Shown: in pieces, positions 1-5,985 of the stretch
Position numbering within the stretch: the first letter of the stretch is position 1
Layout: each line of letters starts with the position of its first letter
Source of the DNA: Omnitrophica WOR_2 bacterium RBG_13_41_10
GTDB taxonomy: Bacteria > Omnitrophota > Gorgyraeia > Gygaellales > Profunditerraquicolaceae
DNA length: 12,468 nucleotides
Direction: 5' to 3'
Assembly: GCA_001805465.1 (NCBI GenBank)
Contig: MHGH01000018.1
Span: 1,307 to 13,774, forward strand
Notes under the pieces: generated by a model
Seen by the model: the letters and a program-made list of their open reading frames with translations, nothing else
Databases searched by the model: none
What the model was told of the DNA's origin: nothing
Made by a program: the position numbers and the translations under genes

Positions 1-27
1 TCCTTTAATGTCGATTATCTTCTTCAT
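1..27 (-). CDS. Start of an unidentified reading frame, cut by the window edge
   Basis: An ATG at 27 overlaps the TGA of the preceding small gene as ATGA, the usual arrangement for translational coupling. The frame reads MKKIIDIKG and stays open to the window edge. There is no clear ribosome binding site of its own. The same nine codons are also what a -1 frameshift of the upstream gene would give, so this may be the C-terminal part of that gene rather than a separate one. No function can be assigned from nine residues. Confidence 0.3.
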
Positions 28-116
28 TTTTTTGCTTCAAGGCAGTCATAAATCTCTTTTCTCTGCGTATCAGTAACATTAGGAAAATCGGCACTAACCA
101 TTACATATACAGACAT
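24..116 (-). CDS. Small protein of 30 residues, possibly a frameshifted longer gene
   Basis: The start is well supported. The minus strand carries AAGGGGGTG, one mismatch from the ideal Shine-Dalgarno sequence, a few bases before ATG. The product begins MSVYVMVSADFPNVT and ends after CLEAKK at a TGA directly following a run of seven A. The beginning has an alternating hydrophobic pattern like a first beta strand, and 30 residues is short for a folded domain. The -1 frame continues as MKKIIDIKG without a stop to the window edge, so the natural product may be longer, through a homopolymer error, a real mutation or programmed slippage. It lies 33 bases after the small gene at 150-326 and is probably cotranscribed with it. 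Function unknown. Confidence 0.45.
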   Translation of the reverse strand: MSVYVMVSADFPNVTDTQRKEIYDCLEAKK

Positions 117-149
117 ACCGCACCCCCTTTTTAACACTCTTTGCAGTAA

Positions 150-326
150 TTATACCTCTATCATACCCTTAGTAAAGTGTTTTCTCTGAGATAGAGTGCG
201 GAGCAAACGCTTCAAATTTTTCGCACTTAACTTATCTGCGTACATTAAGCCGCAGTCGCGACGTAAAAACAGATACAGTCGTATCAGGGCACGAGTTTCT
301 TCGATTAGTTTTTGGCTTAGTCTCAT
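150..326 (-). CDS. Small basic hypothetical protein, 58 residues
   Basis: This minus-strand reading frame could start at ATG 335 or ATG 326. AGGAG (336-340 on the reverse strand) directly touches the first ATG but lies nine bases from the second, so 326 is chosen. The product MRLSQKLIEETRALIR... is rich in Arg, Lys and Leu and is probably mostly helical, with Cys and Tyr residues in the middle (RRDCGLMYADK). There is no signal peptide or recognisable domain. It precedes the 30-residue gene on the same strand and may share its transcript. I do not recognise the family. The good ribosome binding site is the main reason to accept it; chance is not excluded for a frame of this length. Confidence 0.38.
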   Translation of the reverse strand: MRLSQKLIEETRALIRLYLFLRRDCGLMYADKLSAKNLKRLLRTLSQRKHFTKGMIEV

Positions 327-449
327 CTTTACCATCTCCTGCTATAATAGACGATCAAGGTGGCAAAATCTAACAGGTATTTTTTATTATACTGCTTAAA
401 GAAGTACAGAATCTAACACAAAACCGCGCTCAGCTCGAATTCTACGCCG

Positions 450-1352
450 TTGACTTCAAGACACAACGTCCTGATGATTGGCCCACCGGGAAGCGGCAAA
501 ACTATGCTAGCAAAAAGAACCTCCACCATTATGCCGAATATTACCTTAGAAGAGGCGCTGGAAGTGACAAAAATACATTCGGTTGCCGGAACACTTCCTT
601 TAAAAGACGGGATAATCAATACCCATCCTTTTTGTAATCCTCATCATACTATTTCCAACGCTGCTTTGACTGGCGGAGGGCCTATACCTCAACCGGGTGA
701 AATCAGCCTGGCGCATCAAGGGGTTCTCTTCTTAGATGAGCTGCCGGAATTTCATCGCGATTGCCTGGAAGCTTTAAGGCAACCATTGGAAGACGGGTTT
801 GTCCGTATATCGCGCGCAAGAAAAAGCTTTATCTTTCCGGCATCCTTCATGTTAATCTGTGCCATGAACCCCTGCAAGTGTGGGCGTTATCACGACCTTA
901 AATCTTCGTGTAGGTGCTCGACGAATGAGGTTTATAAATATCGCTCTAAAATATCAGGGCCTTTGCTAGACAGGATTGATATTCATATCGAAGTACCGGC
1001 GGCAAGATATCAGGAATTAACCAGCACTCAACCTGCCGAGAGTTCAGCACAAATTAAAGAAAGAGTGAATAAAGCACGATCAATTCAAAGGGAAAGGTTT
1101 AAGGAGGAGGGGATTTTATGCAATGCTCTGATGAGCCACAAACAGGTACGAAAATTCTGCACCTTAGGCAAAGAAGAAAATGAGCTGCTAAAAATGGCTA
1201 TGACGGAACTGAATTTTAGCGCAAGGGCTTATGACAAGATATTGAAAGTATCTAGGACAATTGCTGATTTAGCGGAGTGCGTTGATATTAAAACAGAGCA
1301 CCTTTCCGAGGCGATACAGTATAGGAGCTTGGACAGAGACTTTTTTGTCTAA
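450..1352 (+). pseudogene. comM: 5'-truncated ComM/YifB-family AAA ATPase (Mg-chelatase-like), copy 1
   Basis: The 300 residues from a TTG codon cover the ATPase core and C-terminus of the ComM/YifB family. Visible are Walker A GPPGSGKT (11-18), the family motif FCNPHH (61-66), Walker B VLFLDEL (92-98), MNPC with the paired Cys set CxC (142, 144) and CxC (154, 156), GPLLDRID (170-177), and the C-terminal helical block LNFSARAYDKILKVSRTIADL. ComM proteins are usually about 500 residues; the N-terminal Lon-protease-like domain of about 200 residues is missing. Family homology begins abruptly near base 462. The TTG has no ribosome binding site, and a stop lies in frame at 414. ComM is known as a hexameric helicase-like factor in natural transformation. 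This copy keeps the ATPase motifs but is probably not expressed as a normal protein. Its 3' end meets the TPR gene convergently with one base between them. Confidence 0.8.
984..1063 (+). repeat. 80-bp perfect direct repeat, left copy, inside comM copy 1
   Basis: This stretch is identical base for base to 3819-3898. It starts at the codon for His in RIDIHIEVP and ends within KERV. Both flanks are homologous but differ at many third codon positions, so the perfect block has sharp edges. The offset between the two copies is 2835 bases, a multiple of three, so recombination between them would keep the comM frame. Confidence 0.93.
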
Positions 1353-1353
1353 A

Positions 1354-2076
1354 TTATTCACTCCGTCCCGAGGTTTTCTTTAACTCTTCAAGAAATTCGA
1401 TGTTAACCTCGTATCCTAATGCTTTTGCTTTATGCACATCTTCCCAGGCTTTATCATATATCTGTTTGTCAAAATATACAATTGCTCGGTTGTTGTAGGC
1501 TGCAGCATAGTTGGGGTTAATTTCTATTGCCTTATTATAGTCAGAGATGGCTTGTTCTAACTCACCTTTTTTAGCATAGCCAAATCCTCGGTAAGCATAG
1601 GCCGCCCCTAACGTAGGATTTCTCTCTATTACTTTGCTGAACTCTATAATTGCTTCATCATACGCACCTTTTTCTAAATAATTTACCCCTTTATCAAATA
1701 ATTCTTCTTCATCAGAAGGAGTTGTAACCATGCCTCCTAAGTTAGTTATCGGCATAGATATAGTTAGAAAATAAAATAACGCAATAACCAATATAATAAA
1801 AGATACTACAACATTTATAATAAGGGTTATTATCTTTTGCTTTAATAATCGTTCCTTTGCTATCAAAATCAAAATACCAACAATAAAAATATATGGACCA
1901 AAATATAAAGCTATTTTTGTTATGCCTGGAATAGTAACCTTAAATTCTTTATATAATTGCAAAAATGAATTCCCTCTAAAAGTACTATATAACGTAAGAC
2001 CAACTAAAAAAATAATATCTATAACTAAAACAATAATACTTATAATAGGCAATAAGTTACTTTCTTTCCTCTCCAT
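1354..2076 (-). CDS. Membrane-anchored TPR protein, 240 residues
   Basis: The N-terminal half holds three predicted membrane helices (about residues 9-30, 52-74 and 81-107). The C-terminal half holds three tetratricopeptide units (about 124-156, 157-190, 191-224) with typical phrases such as YDEAIIEFSKVIERNP and AIEINPNYAAAYNNRA. The last unit continues into a tail, AWEDVHKAKALGY, ending in KKTSGRSE. TPR units bind partner proteins; no partner is indicated. The start ATG at 2076 follows AAGGAGG with six bases of spacing, a strong site. It is followed convergently by comM copy 1 and preceded by a 202-base gap after the HEPN gene, so it may have its own promoter. Membrane topology and function are inferred only. 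Confidence 0.85.
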   Translation of the reverse strand: MERKESNLLPIISIIVLVIDIIFLVGLTLYSTFRGNSFLQLYKEFKVTIPGITKIALYFGPYIFIVGILILIAKERLLKQKIITLIINVVVSFIILVIALFYFLTISMPITNLGGMVTTPSDEEELFDKGVNYLEKGAYDEAIIEFSKVIERNPTLGAAYAYRGFGYAKKGELEQAISDYNKAIEINPNYAAAYNNRAIVYFDKQIYDKAWEDVHKAKALGYEVNIEFLEELKKTSGRSE

Positions 2077-2278
2077 CCTTTCCTCCTTTTTCTACAATTA
2101 TGCCACTTCTTTTATAAAATGGTAGCAAAATAGCTTCTTCGGGAAATGAAATCAGATTTATTTTCCCTTTTAAATCACTTCCACACCTTCAACTGCTCAT
2201 ATTGAACCTTGAATTTCCATCTTCCTTACAACAAGGAAATTGTGCCTCAAAATGCCTGTTTTTCGTTACAGTAAGGAA
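2077..2278. other. Intergenic gap between TPR and HEPN genes
   Basis: These 202 bases hold no gene I can support. At the HEPN end, TTCCTTAC (2222-2229) and GTAAGGAA (2271-2278) form an 8-bp inverted repeat enclosing 41 bases, directly beside the HEPN stop codon. No T-run follows the arm on the minus strand, so it is at best a weak 3' hairpin. The promoter of the TPR gene should lie here on the minus strand, but I see no convincing -35/-10 pair. Confidence 0.4.
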
Positions 2279-2782
2279 TTAAGCTTTTATCTCTTCAAGG
2301 ATGACTCTTGCGGACTCAACAAACTCATTTGCGTTGTTTTGCATGCTCTCAAGGATTTCGTCTTCAACTTCAATCTCTGTGCCATACTGAAATTCTTCCC
2401 TTAATGCCTTTGCATCGCTCCCCATCAATTCGTCAGTTCTTCTTATCATTACAATGTACTTAGGATCGAGCTTAATCTTGCTTGTCTTTATAAAATAGTC
2501 TATCGCGTTAATCGTGCATTCCTGATTTCTTGAATCATAGCCAAGCTTAAACAAAATGGCTAATAAAGAATGATACATCGCATAGAAGGCGGCTGAAACA
2601 GCCCAATCTCCAAAACCGCCCTTGATGTTATAATCAACAGCTTTAAGGTTATGCAATGCCTTTTGAATATGATTTTCTGCTTCCTGCATATCCGGTTTAA
2701 TCTTCCTTAGGCCACGATGCTTTCTTCCGCCTGTCTTACCTTTTTCAAGGCACCAATGAAACTTTCTTTCTGTATTATCCAC
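2279..2782 (-). CDS. HEPN-domain protein, partner of the MNT nucleotidyltransferase
   Basis: The 167-residue product has the helical HEPN layout, with AAFYAMYHSLLAILFKLGY at about 64-82 and a late LREEFQYG segment at about 127-134. A basic N-terminal stretch (about 20-29) precedes it. It starts with GTG at 2782, sharing one base with the TAG of the nucleotidyltransferase gene, so the two are translationally coupled. HEPN proteins next to MNT genes commonly act as RNA-targeting toxins neutralised by the MNT partner, some by AMPylation. Here the Rx4-6H catalytic motif of HEPN ribonucleases is not evident: His71 is present but no Arg lies four to six residues before it. A nuclease role is therefore uncertain, and the domain may instead bind substrate for the MNT enzyme. 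An internal ATG at residue 32 is a possible alternative start. Confidence 0.8.
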   Translation of the reverse strand: MDNTERKFHWCLEKGKTGGRKHRGLRKIKPDMQEAENHIQKALHNLKAVDYNIKGGFGDWAVSAAFYAMYHSLLAILFKLGYDSRNQECTINAIDYFIKTSKIKLDPKYIVMIRRTDELMGSDAKALREEFQYGTEIEVEDEILESMQNNANEFVESARVILEEIKA

Positions 2783-3375
2783 TAGACACCTCTCAATATG
2801 TTAATTACAGTATCCTCTCCAAACAATATTACCCCTTTTTTCAGAATATCAGTTATGACCCTATCCTGTTTCTTTATGTTTTCCTTGAAATCAGCCATTG
2901 TCATAAGCAAAGGATTAATCCTCTTGGGCCTTAAATTAGATAACTTCATGCAAAAATCCTCAACCGCCTTTGATTTCCCTTTGTCAATGATAAACAGGGC
3001 ATCAACATCCTTTGCGTCTTTACTCTCAAGAATCGAACCGAACAGAATAATTGCCTTGCTTAATTTCTCTCCATCTTTAAAATCCTTGGCGTAAATTGAG
3101 GCATGGGAATTTTTTGACAAAGACTTATTCCTGCTTTCCATCAGCACAAGCTCGGTAATATTTTCGGCTTCTTTATTGTCGAGATTCAATACATAGTAAA
3201 TGCCATTGCCTATCTTTTGGGAAACAAGGATACCTTTTTTCTCAAGCGATTTTAATATTTTGTAGGCACTACCAACGCTTATTTTTAATTCCCTTGATAT
3301 CTGGTTAACATTAAACCTGTTTGGTGTATTCCTGAAAAGAAACTCTACTATTTTGGTAAGGTTAAGTGGAAACAT
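2782..3375 (-). CDS. Winged-helix DNA-binding domain fused to MNT-type nucleotidyltransferase
   Basis: The 197-residue protein has two parts. Residues about 5-63 form a winged helix-turn-helix (NVNQISRELKISVGSAYKIL, then a wing with IGNGIYYVLN). Residues about 105-190 form a minimal nucleotidyltransferase domain with the signature FGS (112-114) followed by DVD (123-125), the metal-binding Asp pair of the DNA polymerase beta superfamily. MNT proteins pair with HEPN proteins in toxin-antitoxin-like modules, and the downstream HEPN gene overlaps by one base. The DNA-binding domain implies autoregulation, supported by two inverted repeats between promoter and start codon. The ATG is preceded by GGAG, which lies inside the nearer inverted repeat. 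The FGS to DVD spacing is eight residues, slightly shorter than the usual description. Its AMP- or nucleotide-transfer activity is inferred from family. Confidence 0.85.
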   Translation of the reverse strand: MFPLNLTKIVEFLFRNTPNRFNVNQISRELKISVGSAYKILKSLEKKGILVSQKIGNGIYYVLNLDNKEAENITELVLMESRNKSLSKNSHASIYAKDFKDGEKLSKAIILFGSILESKDAKDVDALFIIDKGKSKAVEDFCMKLSNLRPKRINPLLMTMADFKENIKKQDRVITDILKKGVILFGEDTVINILRGV

Positions 3376-3378
3376 AGT

Positions 3379-3397
3379 TATTCACTCCTATTGAATA
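3379..3397. promoter_or_regulatory. Operator-like inverted repeat O1 (TATTCA-N7-TGAATA), overlaps ribosome binding site
   Basis: The arms TATTCA (3379-3384) and TGAATA (3392-3397) are perfect inverted repeats with a 7-base spacer. On the minus strand the spacer carries the GGAG ribosome binding site of the nucleotidyltransferase gene. It lies 3 bases upstream of the ATG. Confidence 0.7.
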
Positions 3398-3399
3398 TT

Positions 3400-3418
3400 T
3401 ATTCACTTTTAATGAATA
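3400..3418. promoter_or_regulatory. Operator-like inverted repeat O2 (TATTCA-N7-TGAATA), at the transcription start
   Basis: The same arms as O1, TATTCA (3400-3405) and TGAATA (3413-3418), with the same 7-base spacing. It lies exactly 21 bp (two helical turns) from O1 and abuts the -10 box, so it should cover the expected transcription start near 3413. A bound winged-helix protein would be expected to block transcription. Confidence 0.72.
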
Positions 3419-3419
3419 T

Positions 3420-3448
3420 ATCATATATAAAGTTTCCCCTTATGTCAA
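3420..3448 (-). promoter_or_regulatory. Sigma-70 type promoter of the MNT-HEPN operon
   Basis: On the minus strand the -35 box TTGACA (3443-3448) is a perfect consensus. The -10 box TATGAT (3420-3425) matches five of six positions, and the spacer is 17 bases. It points at the nucleotidyltransferase gene, 45 bases upstream of its ATG. This is the clearest promoter in the window. Confidence 0.82.
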
Positions 3449-3457
3449 GTATTTTAG

Positions 3458-3520
3458 GCATTGTATTATTTTTTACGATAATTACGTTTAAAGTAATTAT
3501 CGTGAATTTTCATACAATGC
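3458..3520. repeat. 63-bp nested palindrome between XRE gene and MNT promoter
   Basis: The outer arms GCATTGTAT (3458-3466) and ATACAATGC (3512-3520) are perfect. The inner arms ACGATAATTAC (3475-3485) and GTAATTATCGT (3493-3503) are perfect and enclose a 7-base loop. A symmetric 8-by-8 base mismatch separates the two stems. No T-run follows the stem on either strand, so a simple intrinsic terminator is unlikely. It sits one base beyond the XRE stop codon and nine bases upstream of the -35 box. It could be an operator for the XRE protein, an RNA structure, or a tiny MITE-like insertion. Confidence 0.75.
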
Positions 3521-3521
3521 A

Positions 3522-3764
3522 TTATGCGGCCTTTTCCTCAAGAAGTTCTTTAATCCTTCCCATCCTGTTGCCTTCTGGCATCTTACCCCTAATTTCCCAA
3601 TTTATTACAGTATCCTCAGTAACTCTTATCTGCTTAGCGAGTTCCTTTATCAAGAGCCCCTTATCCATTCTTGCTTTCCTTATCTTTTCACCTAAAGTTT
3701 TAGGGTATTTGGGGTATTTAGGGTTAAAATCAAGCAGATTAGCTGCAGATGCTCCACAACTCAA
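3522..3764 (-). CDS. Small XRE-type helix-turn-helix protein, 5' end uncertain
   Basis: The 80-residue frame contains an XRE-like helix-turn-helix at about residues 24-60: TLGEKIRKARMDKGLLIKELAKQI followed by VTEDTVINWE. Such small proteins are DNA-binding regulators. The frame has no ATG before residue 33; the listed start is TTG at 3764, without a ribosome binding site. The first ~14 residues lie on the strand opposite comM fragment 2, whose homology begins at about 3741. The native N-terminus may therefore have been replaced when these sequences were joined. It lies upstream of the MNT-HEPN operon on the same strand and could regulate it, perhaps through the palindrome next to its stop codon. 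That role is inference. Confidence 0.6.
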   Translation of the reverse strand: MSCGASAANLLDFNPKYPKYPKTLGEKIRKARMDKGLLIKELAKQIRVTEDTVINWEIRGKMPEGNRMGRIKELLEEKAA

Positions 3765-4199
3765 ATTTATAACTATCGTTCCAAGATATCCGGGCCCTTA
3801 CTAGATAGAATTGACATCCATATCGAAGTACCGGCGGCAAGATATCAGGAATTAACCAGCACTCAACCTGCCGAGAGTTCAGCACAAATTAAAGAAAGGG
3901 TAAACAAGGCGCGCGCTATACAAAGAGAAAGGTTTTCCTCCGCAGGCACAAAGAATGAAGGAATCTTATGTAATGCCCGGATGGGCCACAGACAAGTAAG
4001 GAAATTCTGCGTTCTAGGTAATGAACAAAGCGAACTGCTAAAAATGGCAATGAGCGAGCTAAATCTTAGTGCCCGGGCTTATAATAAAATATTGAAAGTA
4101 GCAAGGACGATTGCGGATCTGGCAAAGAGTGAGGATATAAAAACAGAACATCTATCGGAGGCGATTCAATATAGGAGTTTGGATAGGCAAATTTTTTAA
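3741..4199 (+). pseudogene. comM: 3' fragment of ComM/YifB-family ATPase gene, copy 2
   Basis: From 3741 the plus strand reads SCRCSTTQIYNYRSKISGPL and continues without frameshift or stop to TAA at 4197-4199. This matches comM copy 1 from its SCRCST segment to the end. The C-terminal helical block LNLSARAYNKILKVARTIADL and the ending EAIQYRSLDR are conserved. The Walker A and B motifs and everything before them are absent, so it cannot be an ATPase. Compared with copy 1 it has extra residues (SSAGTKN) after QRERF. The only internal ATG-start frame (3981-4199) would give just the last 72 residues. It overlaps the 5' part of the XRE gene on the other strand and ends 5 bases before the convergent VanZ-like gene. 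It is best read as a displaced gene end. Confidence 0.88.
3819..3898 (+). repeat. 80-bp perfect direct repeat, right copy, inside comM copy 2
   Basis: Identical to 984-1063. Together the two copies bracket the divergent end of comM copy 1, the TPR, HEPN, MNT and XRE genes and the first 78 bases of comM copy 2. The identity breaks at aligned codons on both sides: at the preceding Ile codon and within the following Arg codon. Confidence 0.93.
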
Positions 4200-4204
4200 G
4201 ATTG

Positions 4205-4822
4205 TTAAGTGCGGCTATGGCTTTTAAAGGCCCGTGATCTTTCTGTATCCTTGGCATACCGGCGTATCTTTATCTGTATCGCCTCTAATTTTGGCCTGAT
4301 GACTAAAGCAACCACCAGTTGGCCTATGAGGCTGCTTAACCAGTCTACAAAAATATCTTTGATTTCAAAGGAGCGGTCACCGGCGCCGAATATTTGTAAT
4401 GTTTCATCTAAAACAGCAAACAGCATTATGAAAATGCTTGTCCATAAATAAAGGATTTTTGTCCCGATATTATGCCTCAGGGCGCGATAAAGCAATAAGC
4501 TTAGTATTCCATAGCCCAAAAAATGCAACCGGTCACTAGGGTTCCTGACTTTTATCAGAAAATATGCGCTTATTATAAAAAAAATAGTAAGCCAAATATA
4601 AGCCGATAAGCCTGCTTTTCTGTTTTGTTTAATGAGATAAATTAATATACCTAAAAATACTGAACCTAATAATAGGGTTATTACTGCGTTCAAAATACTG
4701 CCGGATGTTGGCGAATTCCGGTAAAACAATAACTTGTCAGAAAGCGGTATTACTGATAAGGTGAACAAATAAACAGATACTACAAATACCCAATCAAATA
4801 TTATTTTATGCCGATGGTACAT
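4205..4822 (-). CDS. VanZ-family membrane protein
   Basis: The 205-residue product has about five hydrophobic segments (roughly residues 8-28, 45-65, 73-91, 98-113, 122-139) and the VanZ signature. This comprises DRLHFLGYG (97-105), then DETLQIF (139-145), GDRSFEIKD (148-156) and VDWLSSLIG (159-167). VanZ proteins are inner-membrane proteins; the founding member gives low-level teicoplanin resistance, but most family members have unknown roles and nothing here points to resistance. It starts 3 bases after the response regulator stop and has no clear ribosome binding site of its own, so translation is probably coupled. It appears to be the last gene of the pilus/secretion operon, ending convergently with comM copy 2. 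Confidence 0.83.
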   Translation of the reverse strand: MYHRHKIIFDWVFVVSVYLFTLSVIPLSDKLLFYRNSPTSGSILNAVITLLLGSVFLGILIYLIKQNRKAGLSAYIWLTIFFIISAYFLIKVRNPSDRLHFLGYGILSLLLYRALRHNIGTKILYLWTSIFIMLFAVLDETLQIFGAGDRSFEIKDIFVDWLSSLIGQLVVALVIRPKLEAIQIKIRRYAKDTERSRAFKSHSRT

Positions 4823-4825
4823 TGT

Positions 4826-5968
4826 TTATTTACGCGATTTAATGAGGGCGGTGAGGATAATCATCTTGACCTGATCGAGAGAAAAAGGTTTTACCAGGTA
4901 ATCGCAGGCACCTGATTCTATGCATTCCTTGCAAATATTTTCGTCTTTTACGCCTGTAATCATGATTACTTGTGTCTGGGGACAAGATTTTTTTATCTTT
5001 TTCAAAAGCTCAAGGCCGTCTATATACGGCATGACTATATCTAAAAGCACTATGGCTGGCCTTAAAGCCTCGACTTGGGCAAGGACTGTCTTAGGATCAG
5101 ATATGGCGCAAACTTTATACCCTTCCTTGGTTAAAAACTTGGCCAGATATTCACATACATCGGGTTCATCGTCTACAATAAAGATATAATCGCTGGGTTT
5201 TTCCGCTTCCGGAGCCTCTTTTAACTCCCCGTGGAACCTGGCCACCATTCTGTAGATTATTAAAATAAGGGTATAAGTATCATATGGCCCGCGAATATAT
5301 TGGTAAGCACCGTATGGCTTAATCTTATCTATCAGTTCCTGTTCTATTTCCGTATTTATTACTATCATTGCCGGAAGTTTCGGGTACGCCTGCTTATATT
5401 GCGCCAATATTTCTATGGCATTGCTACCCATAAGATCAGCCCTGATAACCAAAAGATCATAACCTTTTGCTACTTCCTTAGCGGCAGTCTTTTCTTCTAT
5501 ATATTTTATATTAAAACCTTTTTTAGCGAAAAGGTCTAGGGCTGTATTGAACTTTTCCTGATCATAACCTAAAAATACAATATCCACTTTGTTCAGTTTT
5601 TGGGCTTCTATTTGCGTAGCCCAACCCCGCAGGTTCCTTTTTAATAGCCCTAGATCAATGGGCTTGGTTAAATAATTAATCGAGCCTAATTTCATGCTTT
5701 TCTTAGCGACATCTATATCGGTTACCACCGTAACCATTATAATAATCGCTTCTTTATCAATCTGCCTGATTTTCTCCAGTACCTGTAAGCCGTCCATTCC
5801 AGGCATGCGTACATCCAAAAGAATTATCTGCGGGTTTTCTGTTTTTACTTTTTCTATGGCCTCCATCCCGGAGTTAGCCACGACAACTTCGTAACCCTCC
5901 TTAGTCAGGATGGATTCCAGAAATCCGCAAAAATCCACTTCATCATCCACAAGCATAACCTTTGTCAT
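4826..5968 (-). CDS. Response regulator with three tandem receiver-type domains, no output domain
   Basis: The 380-residue protein has a canonical receiver at 1-120 (acidic pair Asp8-Asp9, phosphoacceptor Asp52 in LLDVRMPGMDG, Lys102 in LTKP). A second canonical receiver is at 260-380 (Asp266-Asp267, Asp310 in LLDIVMPYIDG, Thr338, Lys360 in LVKP). Residues about 126-245 keep the alternating strand-helix pattern, but the phosphoacceptor position aligns with Ile175 in LLVIRADLMG, and the acidic pair and conserved Lys are missing. This is probably a degenerate receiver. No DNA-binding, GGDEF or other output domain follows, so it should work by protein contact or phosphotransfer. The start ATG has a good AAAGGAG site. 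It follows the PilZ and 88-residue genes closely, suggesting it signals to the pilus/secretion machine. Confidence 0.88.
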   Translation of the reverse strand: MTKVMLVDDEVDFCGFLESILTKEGYEVVVANSGMEAIEKVKTENPQIILLDVRMPGMDGLQVLEKIRQIDKEAIIIMVTVVTDIDVAKKSMKLGSINYLTKPIDLGLLKRNLRGWATQIEAQKLNKVDIVFLGYDQEKFNTALDLFAKKGFNIKYIEEKTAAKEVAKGYDLLVIRADLMGSNAIEILAQYKQAYPKLPAMIVINTEIEQELIDKIKPYGAYQYIRGPYDTYTLILIIYRMVARFHGELKEAPEAEKPSDYIFIVDDEPDVCEYLAKFLTKEGYKVCAISDPKTVLAQVEALRPAIVLLDIVMPYIDGLELLKKIKKSCPQTQVIMITGVKDENICKECIESGACDYLVKPFSLDQVKMIILTALIKSRK

Positions 5969-5985
5969 TAGTGTCTCCTTTTATT

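Noticed and set aside
343..348. TATAAT on the plus strand upstream of comM copy 1
   Set aside because: No -35 box at a suitable distance; probably chance in AT-rich sequence.
1354..1364. TTATTCACTCC, the same 11 bases as in operator O1
   Set aside because: It lacks the TGAATA arm and lies over the stop codon of the TPR gene, so coincidence is more likely than a third operator.
2222..2278. 8-bp inverted repeat after the HEPN gene as an intrinsic terminator
   Set aside because: The loop is 41 bases and no T-run follows on the minus strand.
3391..3804. 137-residue plus-strand open frame across the MNT promoter and XRE gene
   Set aside because: It runs over a consensus promoter, operators and a palindrome, and its sequence reflects antisense of the XRE gene; not a gene.
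4205..4822. VanZ-like gene as an antibiotic resistance determinant
   Set aside because: VanZ-family proteins are widespread, no other van genes are present, and this one sits in a pilus/secretion operon.
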